From assembly GCF_001685355.1 (NCBI RefSeq), contig NZ_CP016438.1, positions 8,246,001 through 8,310,000 of the forward strand: 64,000 nt of DNA. Direction: 5' to 3'. Origin of the DNA: Streptomyces lincolnensis (lineage in GTDB: Bacteria; Actinomycetota; Actinomycetes; Streptomycetales; Streptomycetaceae). This document shows positions 41,880-49,805 of the stretch, piece after piece. The notes under the pieces were generated by a model. The model made no database searches and was not told where the DNA came from. It was given only the letters and a program-made list of their open reading frames with translations. Within the stretch, counting starts at the first letter, position 1. Each line of letters begins with the position of its first letter. The translations under genes were made by a program, and so were the position numbers.

Positions 41880-42440
41880 ATGCCGCACAGCGCTTCCCAC
41901 TACCTCGCCGAAGGCCCTCGCGTGGGCATACGCCACTTCACCTACGAGGACGGCGCCGAGTTCACCGCCCGGGCCCGGGAGAGCAAGGAACTGCACCAGC
42001 CGTGGCTCTTCCCGCCGGCCGGTGCGAGCGCCTACACCGCCTACGCGGGACGGCTGATCGAGGACCCGGCCAAGGCGGGCTTCCTGGTGTGCGAGAAGGC
42101 GCCCGAGCGGGGTGAGGCCGGGGCCGTCGCCGGGTTCATCAACATCAACAACATCGTCGAGGGCGGCTTCCGGTGCGGCGCGCTCGGCTACGGCGCCTTC
42201 GCGCACGCCGCCGGGCGGGGGCTGATGCGCGAAGGGCTGGATCTGGTGATCGGCCACGCGTTCGGACCGATGCGGCTGCACCGGCTGGAGATCAACGTGC
42301 AGCCCGGCAACGCCGCCTCCATCGCCCTCGCCCGCAGCTGCGGCTTCCGGCTGGAGGGCTTCTCACCGAACATGATCTACATCGACGGTGCGTGGCGCGA
42401 CCACGAGCGGTGGGCGATCACCGCCGAGATGCGGGCTTGA
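41880..42440 (+). CDS. GNAT acetyltransferase, RimJ/RimL-like
   Basis: 186 residues. It opens LAEGPRVGIRHFTYEDGAEF, has the ALGYGAFAHAAGRGLMREGL acetyl-CoA-binding region (about 100-120), then HRLEINVQPGNAASIALARS and CGFRLEGFSPNMIYIDGAWR, the classic RimJ-type end. It may acetylate a ribosomal protein N terminus or a small amine; the substrate is unknown. It overlaps the convergent DUF6204 gene by 23 bp at the 3' end. It is 92 bp after the peptidase operon. Confidence 0.87.
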   Translation: MPHSASHYLAEGPRVGIRHFTYEDGAEFTARARESKELHQPWLFPPAGASAYTAYAGRLIEDPAKAGFLVCEKAPERGEAGAVAGFININNIVEGGFRCGALGYGAFAHAAGRGLMREGLDLVIGHAFGPMRLHRLEINVQPGNAASIALARSCGFRLEGFSPNMIYIDGAWRDHERWAITAEMRA

Positions 42441-42765
42441 AGTTGATCTTCATGGTGTCGAGGTCCGTGACGGTGGACTTCAGGCCGCCGTGGCCGTACC
42501 CGAGGCCCTTCAGGGCCGCCTCCGCCCGGTCCTCCGCGATCGCCGCAGCCATCTCCTCGCCGTCCGCCGCGTCCGACACCACGACGTACCGCATCGAGAA
42601 GTGCTTCAGCGGCGAGGACTCGTAGGACAGCGATCCCTCCTCCGTGAACCGCATGCTGCCCATCCCGTGGTCCGCGGCCTCGGCGAGCAGCCGGGTGCGG
42701 GCCTCGTCGGTGAGCCCGTCCCAGGTGCCGCGCACGATCACCCGGTAGGTGTGCTGCTCGCTCAC
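42418..42765 (-). CDS. DUF6204-type protein of unknown function
   Basis: 115 residues. The pattern YRVIVRGTWDGLTDEARTRL, GSMRFTEEGSLSYES, FSMRYVVVSDA and GYGHGGLKSTVTDLDTMKIN matches a conserved actinobacterial family of small alpha/beta proteins without a known role. No catalytic motif, signal peptide or membrane segment is seen. The GTG at 42763-42765 follows AAGGAG at 5 nt. It diverges from the ureohydrolase-like gene. Confidence 0.75.
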   Translation of the reverse strand: MSEQHTYRVIVRGTWDGLTDEARTRLLAEAADHGMGSMRFTEEGSLSYESSPLKHFSMRYVVVSDAADGEEMAAAIAEDRAEAALKGLGYGHGGLKSTVTDLDTMKINFKPASRR

Positions 42766-42824
42766 TGTCGCTCCTTCGCGTATCTCCGTGGACGGCCGAC
42801 TGTACGTCGGCGAGGATGCCTGGC

Positions 42825-43724
42825 ATGCGGAATATCGTCGTGCTCGACGCCCCCTCCAACCTCGGCCTGCGTCCGCCCGCCCCCGGCACCGTGCCCGGCT
42901 GCTACAAGCTCGCCGGGGCCCTGCGCGAGCAGCGGATCGTGCAGAGGCTGCGGGCGCTGGAGGGCGGGGTCGTCGTGCCGCCACGCTACGACCGCGGGGA
43001 CTGGCGGGAGGGCGACGGCGTCTTCAACGCGGGCGCGCTCGCCGCGTACACCCGGAAACTGGCCGACCGTATCGAACGGCATGTGCGCGCCGGTGACTTC
43101 CCCGTCGTCCTCGGCGGCGACTGCTCCATCCAGCTCGGCGCCTCGCTCGCGCTGCGCCGCATCGGGCGGTACGGCCTGGCCGCCGTGGATGCCTCGCCCG
43201 ACTTCCGGCACCCCGGCAACTCCGACCGGATCGGCGCGGCGGGCGGCGAGGAGGTCGCCCTCGCCACCGGACGCGGGCAGGACGACCTGACCGACCTCGA
43301 AGGGCTCCGGCCCTATCTGCGGGACGAGGACGTACGGCTCTTCGGCATCCGCGACGTGTTCGAGGAGGACCGGGCCGAACTCGCCGCGCTGAAGATCCCC
43401 GTCGTGACCGTCGGCGACATCCGGGAGTGGGGCGCGGACGCCCTCGCCACGGCCACCGCCCAGGCCTTCGAGATCCCCGACGTGGACGGATTCTGGGTGC
43501 ACCTGGACGCGGACGTCCTCGACCCGAGCGTGATGCCCGCCGTCGACAGCCCCGACCCGGACGGCCTCCTGCCCGACGAACTCGTCGCCCTGCTGCGGCC
43601 GTTGCTCGCCTCCGCGCACTGCGTGGGCCTCAACGTCACCGTCTACGACCCCGATCTGGACCCGGAGGGCACGGCGGGAGCACTGCTCGCGGACGTGGTG
43701 GTGGCCGCCCTCGTCGGGGACTGA
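42825..43724 (+). CDS. Arginase/agmatinase-superfamily protein with altered metal site
   Basis: 299 residues with the ureohydrolase fold. The four motif regions are present, but two of the six manganese ligands are changed. GGDHS is GGDCS (Cys100), and DAHxD is Asp122-Ala-Ser-Pro-Asp126, with Ser at the His position. The last pair is intact (Asp228 and Asp230 in HLDADVLDP). The enzyme may use a different metal arrangement, act on another amidino or amide substrate, or be inactive. ATG 42825 was preferred because GGCGAGG is 9 nt upstream; ATG 42816 is too close to it. Confidence 0.82.
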   Translation: MRNIVVLDAPSNLGLRPPAPGTVPGCYKLAGALREQRIVQRLRALEGGVVVPPRYDRGDWREGDGVFNAGALAAYTRKLADRIERHVRAGDFPVVLGGDCSIQLGASLALRRIGRYGLAAVDASPDFRHPGNSDRIGAAGGEEVALATGRGQDDLTDLEGLRPYLRDEDVRLFGIRDVFEEDRAELAALKIPVVTVGDIREWGADALATATAQAFEIPDVDGFWVHLDADVLDPSVMPAVDSPDPDGLLPDELVALLRPLLASAHCVGLNVTVYDPDLDPEGTAGALLADVVVAALVGD

Positions 43725-43727
43725 GGA

Positions 43728-44078
43728 TCACGCGCCGCCGCGGTCCACGTACTCGTACACCACCCCGTCGGGATGCATCGCGATCAGGTTGCGGCCCGCC
43801 GGTGACGCGAGCGGGCCCGCGACGATGTGGGCACCCAGCTCGGTGAGTACCCGGTGGGCTTCGTCGACGTCCTTGACGGCGATCGTCGCGGCGACCTTGC
43901 GCAGCACCTCCAGCTCGGCCTCCGACCCGCTCATCAGCAGGAAACAGCCGACCGCGGCGACCTGGACGCCGCCCCGTTCGAAGCGGAGGGCTCTGCCGCC
44001 CGCCAGCCGCTCGTAGAAGGGGACCGCGGTCTCCAGGTCGTCGACGCAGATGCGCAGCGTGGCTCCCAGAATGTCCAT
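43728..44078 (-). CDS. VOC-family (glyoxalase/bleomycin-resistance fold) protein
   Basis: 116 residues. It begins LGATLRICVDDLETAVPFYE, has VAVKDVDEAHRVL-type second betaalphabeta unit and ends IAMHPDGVVYEYVD. The usual metal-ligand positions are only partly kept (Glu in YEY). It is probably a dioxygenase-like, isomerase-like or antibiotic-sequestering protein; the substrate is unknown. It converges on the ureohydrolase-like gene, with stops 3 bp apart. Confidence 0.82.
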   Translation of the reverse strand: MDILGATLRICVDDLETAVPFYERLAGGRALRFERGGVQVAAVGCFLLMSGSEAELEVLRKVAATIAVKDVDEAHRVLTELGAHIVAGPLASPAGRNLIAMHPDGVVYEYVDRGGA

Positions 44079-44221
44079 GCGGACGAGCCTAGTTGGGGTG
44101 GCCGGGACGCGGAGATCGTTTCACGTGATCCCCCCGCTCCGGCCGAGAGAGCTGCCCCGGGCGTGCGCCGACGCGGTGCCGGCCCGCGTTATGCGCACGG
44201 GTGTGCGGGTACCCGGCGGGC

Positions 44222-44722
44222 ATGGACCGCTTGGAGCATCTGGAGCATCTGGACAGGCATCTGGTCGACGAGCTGGCGCAGGTCGCACGGGAGACCGTCC
44301 GCGAGGAACTGCGCGAGCAGACCCGCAAGCAACGCCGCAAGGCCGTGCTCTACGCCGCTTCCGGCGCCGTCGCCCTGTACGCGGGCGCGGCCGTCGCGCT
44401 CGCCGTGGGGCTGGCGCTCGCCATCGGTCTGCCCGACTGGGCCGCCGCCCTCATCACGGCGGCGATCCTCGGCGTCCTGGCCTATGTGCTGCGCGGCGCC
44501 GCCCGGCCCTCCTCGCACCGTCCGACGGACGCGCGCGAGGCCGAGCTCGCGGCGGCGGGCCAGCAGCCGGAAGCCACCGGCACCATGCCCCTCGCCCCGC
44601 CCGGGCCCGGTGGGGCGGCCATGCAGGTCCCGCCGATGCCGCCCGTCGCGCCCCAGGCGGGCGCGCCGGCCGCCGGCCCGCGCCCCGGCGACGACCCCGA
44701 GCAGCCGCACCACCGGGCGTGA
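44222..44722 (+). CDS. Actinobacterial holin-like (phage holin superfamily III) membrane protein
   Basis: 166 residues. It has a charged N-terminal helix (LEHLDRHLVDELAQVARETV and EELREQTRKQRRKA) and two hydrophobic helices (VALYAGAAVALAVGLALAIG and AALITAAILGVLAYVLRG, about 46-92). The Pro/Ala-rich cytoplasmic tail reaches the C terminus. The layout matches the Phage_holin_3_6 group, common as chromosomal genes in streptomycetes and not evidence of a prophage. It is followed at 6 bp by the SDR gene, so probably co-transcribed. Confidence 0.72.
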   Translation: MDRLEHLEHLDRHLVDELAQVARETVREELREQTRKQRRKAVLYAASGAVALYAGAAVALAVGLALAIGLPDWAAALITAAILGVLAYVLRGAARPSSHRPTDAREAELAAAGQQPEATGTMPLAPPGPGGAAMQVPPMPPVAPQAGAPAAGPRPGDDPEQPHHRA

Positions 44723-44728
44723 TGCGCG

Positions 44729-45796
44729 GTGCGCGACGTCCACAAGGGAGCATCGGCGGGGCACGGCGAGGTCGTCGTGGTGACCGGGGCGAGCGGTGGT
44801 GTGGGCCGGGCCACGGCCGTGGCCTTCGCCGCCCGTGGCGCCCGGGTCGCCCTGCTGGCCCGAGGCCGTGAGGGGCTCGCCGCGGCGGCGGACGAGGTGC
44901 GGCGCGCGGGCGGCGAGGCGCTCGTCGTCGGCGTAGACGTGGCCGACGCCAAGGCCGTCGACGACGCCGCCCAGCAGGTCGTGGACGCCTTCGGGCCCAT
45001 CGACGTCTGGGTCAACAACGCCTTCGCCGGGGTCTTCGCCCCGTTCCCCGAGGTCACCCCGGACGAGTTCCGGCGGGTGACCGAGGTGACCTACCTCGGG
45101 TACGTGTTCGGCACCCGGGCCGCCCTGCACCACATGCTGCCCCGCGACCGCGGCACGATCGTCCAGGTGGGCTCCGCGCTCGCCTACCGCGGGATTCCGC
45201 TCCAGTCGGCCTACTGCGGCGCCAAGCACGCCATCCAGGGCTTCAACGAGTCGCTGCGGTGCGAACTGCTGCACACGGGCAGCGGTGTCCGTACGACGAT
45301 GGTGCAGCTGCCCGGGCTCAACACCCCGCAGTTCGACTGGGTGCTGAACCGGATGCCGGGCCGGGCACGGCCGGTCGCGCCCGTCTACCAGCCGGAGGTG
45401 GCCGCCCGTGCCATCGTGCACGCGGCCTCGCACGGGCGGCGACGCGAGTACTGGGTCGGCGGCTCGACGGCGGCCACGCTGATCGCCAACGCGGTCGCCC
45501 CCGGGTTCCTGGACCGGTACCTGGCCCGGACCGGCTTCGGCTCGCAGCAGGACGACGGGCCGCACGGCGGTCCCGGCAACCTGTGGGCCCCGGCCGACGG
45601 ACCGCACGGGCGGGACCACGGCGCCCACGGGCGCTTCGACGACGAGGCCGTGTCCGGCAGCCCCCAGGACTGGGTCTCGCGCAACCGCGGGCGCATGGGG
45701 GCGGGGCTGGTGGCGGCCGGCGTCGGCGGGCTGGGCGCCGCGGTGACCGCGGGTCTGCGCCGCCGTGGCCGCCGTGGGCCGTCGCGGGGGCGATGA
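44729..45796 (+). CDS. SDR-family oxidoreductase with C-terminal membrane anchor-like tail
   Basis: 355 residues, longer than a classical SDR (about 250). The NAD(P) motif is TGASGGVG (20-27), with NNAF at the NNAG position, and catalytic Tyr-x3-Lys in YCGAKH (about residues 155-160). After residue about 265 comes a His/Gly/Asp-rich linker, then MGAGLVAAGVGGLGAAVTAG and an Arg-rich end that resembles a short membrane-associated segment. Substrate unknown. GTG 44729 lies 6 bp after the holin-like gene. Confidence 0.85.
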   Translation: MRDVHKGASAGHGEVVVVTGASGGVGRATAVAFAARGARVALLARGREGLAAAADEVRRAGGEALVVGVDVADAKAVDDAAQQVVDAFGPIDVWVNNAFAGVFAPFPEVTPDEFRRVTEVTYLGYVFGTRAALHHMLPRDRGTIVQVGSALAYRGIPLQSAYCGAKHAIQGFNESLRCELLHTGSGVRTTMVQLPGLNTPQFDWVLNRMPGRARPVAPVYQPEVAARAIVHAASHGRRREYWVGGSTAATLIANAVAPGFLDRYLARTGFGSQQDDGPHGGPGNLWAPADGPHGRDHGAHGRFDDEAVSGSPQDWVSRNRGRMGAGLVAAGVGGLGAAVTAGLRRRGRRGPSRGR

Positions 45797-45842
45797 CGGC
45801 GAGAAGACCGGTGCTACGGCGATACGGCGAGGAGTCCGGTGA

Positions 45843-46934
45843 TCACGCCACCCGGTACTCCTCCACCTCCTCCGTCCGCAGGGTCAGGCCGTGGCCGATG
45901 CCGCAGACGGGGTGTACCTCGCCGCCGGTCGGGTCGAGGGCGCCGTCGAAGAACATGTCCTCGATACGGACGTGGTCGTGGAACCACTCCAGGTGGCGCA
46001 GGTTGGGCAGCGAGGCCGCCGCGGCGGCGTGGACGTGCGGGGCGCAGTGGGTGGAGACCTCCAGGCCGTGGGCGTGGGCGAGGGCGGCGGCGCGGAGGAA
46101 CTCGGTGAGGCCGCCGCAGCGCGTCGCGTCGATCTGGAGGCAGTCGACGGCGCCGGCCGAGATCATGCGGGCGAAGTACGGCAGGTCGTAGCCGTACTCG
46201 CCCGCCGCCACGTCGGACACCACGGCGTCGCGCACCAGGCGCAGGCCCTTCAGGTCGTCCGAGGACACCGGTTCCTCGAACCAGCCGACGCCGTGCTCGG
46301 CGAGGGTGTGGCCGACGCGCACCGCCTGCTTGCGGGTGTAGGCGCCGCTCGCGTCGACGTACAACTCCGCCTCGGGCCCGATGACGTGGCGGGCGGCGCG
46401 GACGCGGGCCAGGTCGCGGGTGACCGCGCGGCCCCACGCCTCACCGATCCTGATCTTGACGCGGGGGATGTGCTGCCCGTGCACCCAGCCGTTCAGCTGC
46501 GCGGCCAGATGCGTGTCGTGGTACGTCGTGAAGCCGCCGCTGCCGTACACCGGCACGGTCTCCCGGGCCACCCCGAGGAGCCGGGCCAGCGGGAGTTCCA
46601 GCAGCCGGGCCTTGAGGTCCCACAGGGCGATGTCCAGGGCGGAGATCGCGCAGGCGGCGATGCCGGGGCGGCCCGCGTTGCGCACCGAGCGGCACATCGC
46701 GTCGTGCAGCGCGGGGATGTCCAGCGCGTCGCGGCCCTCCACGAGGGGGCCGAGGTGCTCGTGCAGGAAGTCCCCGACCGCCGCCGGACCGTACGTCCAG
46801 CCGGTGCCGGTCGCGTCGGCCGCGCTCACCTCGGCGATCACGACGGTCGTCGTGTCCCAGGACAGCGTGCCGTCCGCCTCGGGGGCGTCGGTCGGCACGG
46901 TGTACACCGACACCACGGGCGGACGGAGCTTCAT
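45843..46934 (-). CDS. Enolase-superfamily (mandelate racemase/muconate lactonising-like) enzyme
   Basis: 363 residues. The catalytic barrel shows the base motif VKIRIG (Lys, with Arg at the second position of KxK), metal ligands Asp in LYVDASG, Glu in WFEEPVSSDD and Glu in VAAGEYGYD, then QIDATRCGG and a His in HCAPHVH. The KxK variation and the terminal His place it near the mandelate racemase subgroup, acting as a sugar-acid dehydratase or racemase. The substrate is not predictable. It follows the F420-type gene by 17 bp on the same strand and may share its transcript. Confidence 0.85.
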   Translation of the reverse strand: MKLRPPVVSVYTVPTDAPEADGTLSWDTTTVVIAEVSAADATGTGWTYGPAAVGDFLHEHLGPLVEGRDALDIPALHDAMCRSVRNAGRPGIAACAISALDIALWDLKARLLELPLARLLGVARETVPVYGSGGFTTYHDTHLAAQLNGWVHGQHIPRVKIRIGEAWGRAVTRDLARVRAARHVIGPEAELYVDASGAYTRKQAVRVGHTLAEHGVGWFEEPVSSDDLKGLRLVRDAVVSDVAAGEYGYDLPYFARMISAGAVDCLQIDATRCGGLTEFLRAAALAHAHGLEVSTHCAPHVHAAAAASLPNLRHLEWFHDHVRIEDMFFDGALDPTGGEVHPVCGIGHGLTLRTEEVEEYRVA

Positions 46935-46951
46935 CACGGCCTCGCTTCCGC

Positions 46952-47914
46952 TCAGTGGCTCTGCTGGAGCTGCGGCAGGACCTTCGTACGGTAGAAGTCG
47001 AAGAAGCCGCGGATGTCGGGGCCGATCTGGTTGACGTAGACGAGGTCGAAGCCCGCGTCGGCGAACTTCTTCAGCTCCGCGACGTGCTCGTCCACGTCGT
47101 CTCCGCACACCCGGCTGTCGCGGACCATGTCCTCGGTGACCAGGGTCTGCGCCTGCTCGAAGTGCCGGGGGGAGGGCAGCACCTGGCTCAGCTCGCCCGG
47201 CAGCTGCTCGTTCGCCCAGAGCCGGTGCACCGTGCGTACGGCCTCGTCCTTGTCGGTGTCGTAGCAGACCTTGGTGCCGCCGCTGACCGGCTTTCCGCCG
47301 CCCCCGCCCTTGCGGTACTGCTCCACCATCGACGCCTCGGGCGCCATCGTGATGAAGCCGTCGCCGACCCGGGCCGCCAGCTTGGTCGCCGCGGGCCCGA
47401 AGCCGGAGATGTCGATCGGGACGGGCTCGTCGGGGACCGTGTACAGGCGGGCGTTCTCCACCGTGTAGTGCGTGCCGTGGTGGTTGACCTCCTCGCCGGT
47501 GAACAGCCGCCGCATGACCTGGATGGACTCCTCCAGCATCTCCAGGCGGATGTGCGCGGGCGGCCAGACATGGCCGAGGACGTGCTCGTTCAGCGCCTCG
47601 CCGGTGCCGACGCCGAGCCGGAAGCGGCCGTCGGTCATCACCGCGCTCGTCGCGGCCGCCTGGGCCACCACCGCGGGATGGATCCGCACGGTCGGGCAGG
47701 TCACCGCCGTCTCGACGGGCAGCGACACGGCCTCGGACAGCGCGCCGATCACCGACCACACGAACGGGCTCTGCCCCTGCGCGTCGTTCCACGGGTGGTA
47801 GTGGTCGGAGATCCACAGCGACTGGAACCCGGCCTGCTCGGCCATCCGCGCCTGCTCGATGAGCTCCGCGGGACCGTACTGCTCGCACGAGAGGAAGTAG
47901 CCGTACTCGGGCAT
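46952..47914 (-). CDS. LLM-class F420-dependent oxidoreductase
   Basis: 320 residues of the luciferase-like TIM barrel. It opens YGYFLSCEQYGPAELIEQAR, has SLWISDHYHPW, the GALSEAVSLPVETAVTCPTV strand, GVGTGEALNEHVLG (F420 phosphate region) and GFDLVYVNQIGPDIRGFFDF at the end. It resembles the F420-dependent glucose-6-phosphate dehydrogenase-like actinobacterial group; the substrate is unknown. The ATG at 47912-47914 follows GGAGGCACATTCCC. The 166 bp upstream divide it from the divergent NDH-2 gene. Confidence 0.9.
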   Translation of the reverse strand: MPEYGYFLSCEQYGPAELIEQARMAEQAGFQSLWISDHYHPWNDAQGQSPFVWSVIGALSEAVSLPVETAVTCPTVRIHPAVVAQAAATSAVMTDGRFRLGVGTGEALNEHVLGHVWPPAHIRLEMLEESIQVMRRLFTGEEVNHHGTHYTVENARLYTVPDEPVPIDISGFGPAATKLAARVGDGFITMAPEASMVEQYRKGGGGGKPVSGGTKVCYDTDKDEAVRTVHRLWANEQLPGELSQVLPSPRHFEQAQTLVTEDMVRDSRVCGDDVDEHVAELKKFADAGFDLVYVNQIGPDIRGFFDFYRTKVLPQLQQSH

Positions 47915-48080
47915 GGGGAATGTGCCTCCACGAGGGGTGGGCGGGCGGTTCGCCGACCGAGTACCCGGCGCCCGGCGGGGAAACCGGCGGCCGTAACGGA
48001 GCGCGGGCGGACGTTTGGCGGCCTGGACCAGGGGGACGCGGAAGGCTCCCGAGGTACGCGACCAGCCCCGGAGGCGAACC

Positions 48081-49805
48081 GTGAGTCGACCCCGCATCGT
48101 GATCGTCGGAGCCGGCTTCGCCGGGTACCGGACAGCGAAGGAACTGTCCCGGATGTCCCGCGGCAAGGCCGACATCACCCTGCTGAACCCGACCGACTAC
48201 TTCCTGTACCTGCCCCTGCTGCCCCAGGTCGCGGCCGGGATCCTGGAGCCGCGCCGGGTCACCGTCTCCCTGTCCGACACCCTGCCGCACGTCCGCCTGG
48301 TGCTCGGCGAGGCCGACGGCATCGACCTGGACGCCCGGACCGTGCACTACACCGACCCGGAGGGTGACGACGGCACGCTGACCTACGACCGGCTGGTGCT
48401 GGCCGCCGGAAGCGTCAACAAGCTGCTGCCCATCCCGGGCGTCGCCGAGAACGCCCACGGCTTCCGCGGTCTGCCCGAGGCGCTGTACCTGCGCGACCAC
48501 GTGACCCGGCAGGTGGAACTCGCGGCGGCGAGCGACGATCCCGCGAGCTGCGCCGCCCGGTGCACCTTCGTCGTGGTCGGCGCGGGGTACACCGGCACCG
48601 AGGTCGCGGCGCACGGCAAGCTCTTCACCGACGCGCAGGTGCGCAAACACCCGCTCCGGGAGGGCATGCGGCCGCGCTGGCTGCTCCTGGACGTGGCCGA
48701 CCGGGTCCTGCCCGAGCTGGACGAACGGCTGTCCCGGACCGCCGACCGCACGCTGAAGGAACGCGGCGTGGAGGTGCGCATGGGGACCTCCGTGAAGGAG
48801 GCCACGCCGGACGGGGTGCTGCTGACCGACGGGGAGTTCGTCGAGTCGCGCACGCTGGTCTGGTGCGTGGGGGTGCGGCCCGATCCGCTCGCCGAAGCGC
48901 TCGGGCTGCCGATGGAACGCGGCCGGCTGCTCGTCGACCCGCACCTCCAGGTGCCCGGCCGGCCCGAGGTGTTCGCGTGCGGTGACGCGGCCGCGGTGCC
49001 CGACCTGCGCAACCCGGGGCAGTTCACCCCGACGACCGCGCAGCACGCCTGGCGGCAGGGACGGACGGCCGCGCGCAACGTCGCCGCGTCCCTGGGCGTA
49101 GGCATGCGCCGCCCCTACGAACACCGGGACCTGGGCTTCGTCGTGGACCTGGGCGGCGCGAAGGCCGCCGCCAACCCGCTGGGCGTCCCGCTGTCCGGCG
49201 TGGCGGCCGGCGCGGTCACCCGCGGCTACCACCTCGCGGCGATGCCCGGCAATCGCGTCCGGGTCGCCGCGGACTGGCTGCTGGACTCCGTCCTGCCGCG
49301 CCAGGCCGTCCAGTTGGGCCTCGTCCGGTCCTGGTCGGTCCCCCTGGACACGGCGTCCCCGGAACTGGCCCGGGTCCCGGGCCGCCCACCCGGCCGCCAG
49401 GACACCAAGGCCATGTCGGGCCCGGGCGCGGCCACAGCCCAGGACACCCACCCCACCGACCCGACCGAGAACGGCCCCGGCCTCGGGTCACACGAGAACC
49501 GGCCGGGTTCCACGCCTGCCATGAACCAGCCGGTTGGCGAGTCCGCCACGAGGCGCCCGGGCGGCGAGCCGGCCATGAACCGGCCGGGTGGTGAGCCCGC
49601 CCGCAATCAGCCGGCTCCCGAGCCCGCCAAGAACCAGCCCGGCGGTGAACCCGCCAAGAACCAACCGGCCCCCGAGCCCGCCAAGAACCAACCCGGCGGC
49701 GAACCTGCCAAGAACCAGCCCGGTGGGGAGCCCGGCAAGGCGCCCGGCCCCGTGCGGCGTGCCGATGACGCGCCTGCCGACACCCCCGCGGAAGGAGACT
49801 CATGA
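48081..49805 (+). CDS. Type II NADH dehydrogenase-like FAD oxidoreductase with repetitive C-terminal tail
   Basis: 574 residues. Residues about 1-440 form a two-dinucleotide-fold enzyme: FAD motif IVGAGFAGYRTAKELS (6-21), YFLYLPLLPQVAAGILEPR, second GxGxxG-like VVGAGYTGTEVA (about 170), and FACGDAAAVPDL (about 300). This is the NDH-2 pattern, which passes electrons from NADH to quinone. The tail (about 445-574) is Pro/Glu/Asn-rich with seven 9-residue EPAKNQPGG-type repeats and is likely disordered. GTG 48081 follows GGAGGCGAACC. Its stop overlaps the transketolase start by 4 bp. Confidence 0.9.
   Translation: MSRPRIVIVGAGFAGYRTAKELSRMSRGKADITLLNPTDYFLYLPLLPQVAAGILEPRRVTVSLSDTLPHVRLVLGEADGIDLDARTVHYTDPEGDDGTLTYDRLVLAAGSVNKLLPIPGVAENAHGFRGLPEALYLRDHVTRQVELAAASDDPASCAARCTFVVVGAGYTGTEVAAHGKLFTDAQVRKHPLREGMRPRWLLLDVADRVLPELDERLSRTADRTLKERGVEVRMGTSVKEATPDGVLLTDGEFVESRTLVWCVGVRPDPLAEALGLPMERGRLLVDPHLQVPGRPEVFACGDAAAVPDLRNPGQFTPTTAQHAWRQGRTAARNVAASLGVGMRRPYEHRDLGFVVDLGGAKAAANPLGVPLSGVAAGAVTRGYHLAAMPGNRVRVAADWLLDSVLPRQAVQLGLVRSWSVPLDTASPELARVPGRPPGRQDTKAMSGPGAATAQDTHPTDPTENGPGLGSHENRPGSTPAMNQPVGESATRRPGGEPAMNRPGGEPARNQPAPEPAKNQPGGEPAKNQPAPEPAKNQPGGEPAKNQPGGEPGKAPGPVRRADDAPADTPAEGDS
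49539..49739 (+). repeat. 27-bp in-frame tandem repeats in the NDH-2 tail
   Basis: Seven 27-bp units and a 12-bp partial one encode variants of EPAKNQPGG and EPAKNQPAP. The last four full units are nearly identical in DNA and the first three are more diverged. The register stays at 27 bp, so copy-number changes keep the reading frame and only vary tail length. Confidence 0.85.

Noticed and set aside
44222..44722. Possible prophage because of a holin-like protein
   Set aside because: No integrase, capsid, terminase or attachment site nearby; this family is a common chromosomal gene in actinobacteria.
45843..49451. 1200-codon minus-strand frame joining the enolase gene to sequence opposite NDH-2
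   Set aside because: Only the last 363 codons encode a family protein; the rest passes through the LLM gene in a wrong frame and opposite NDH-2.
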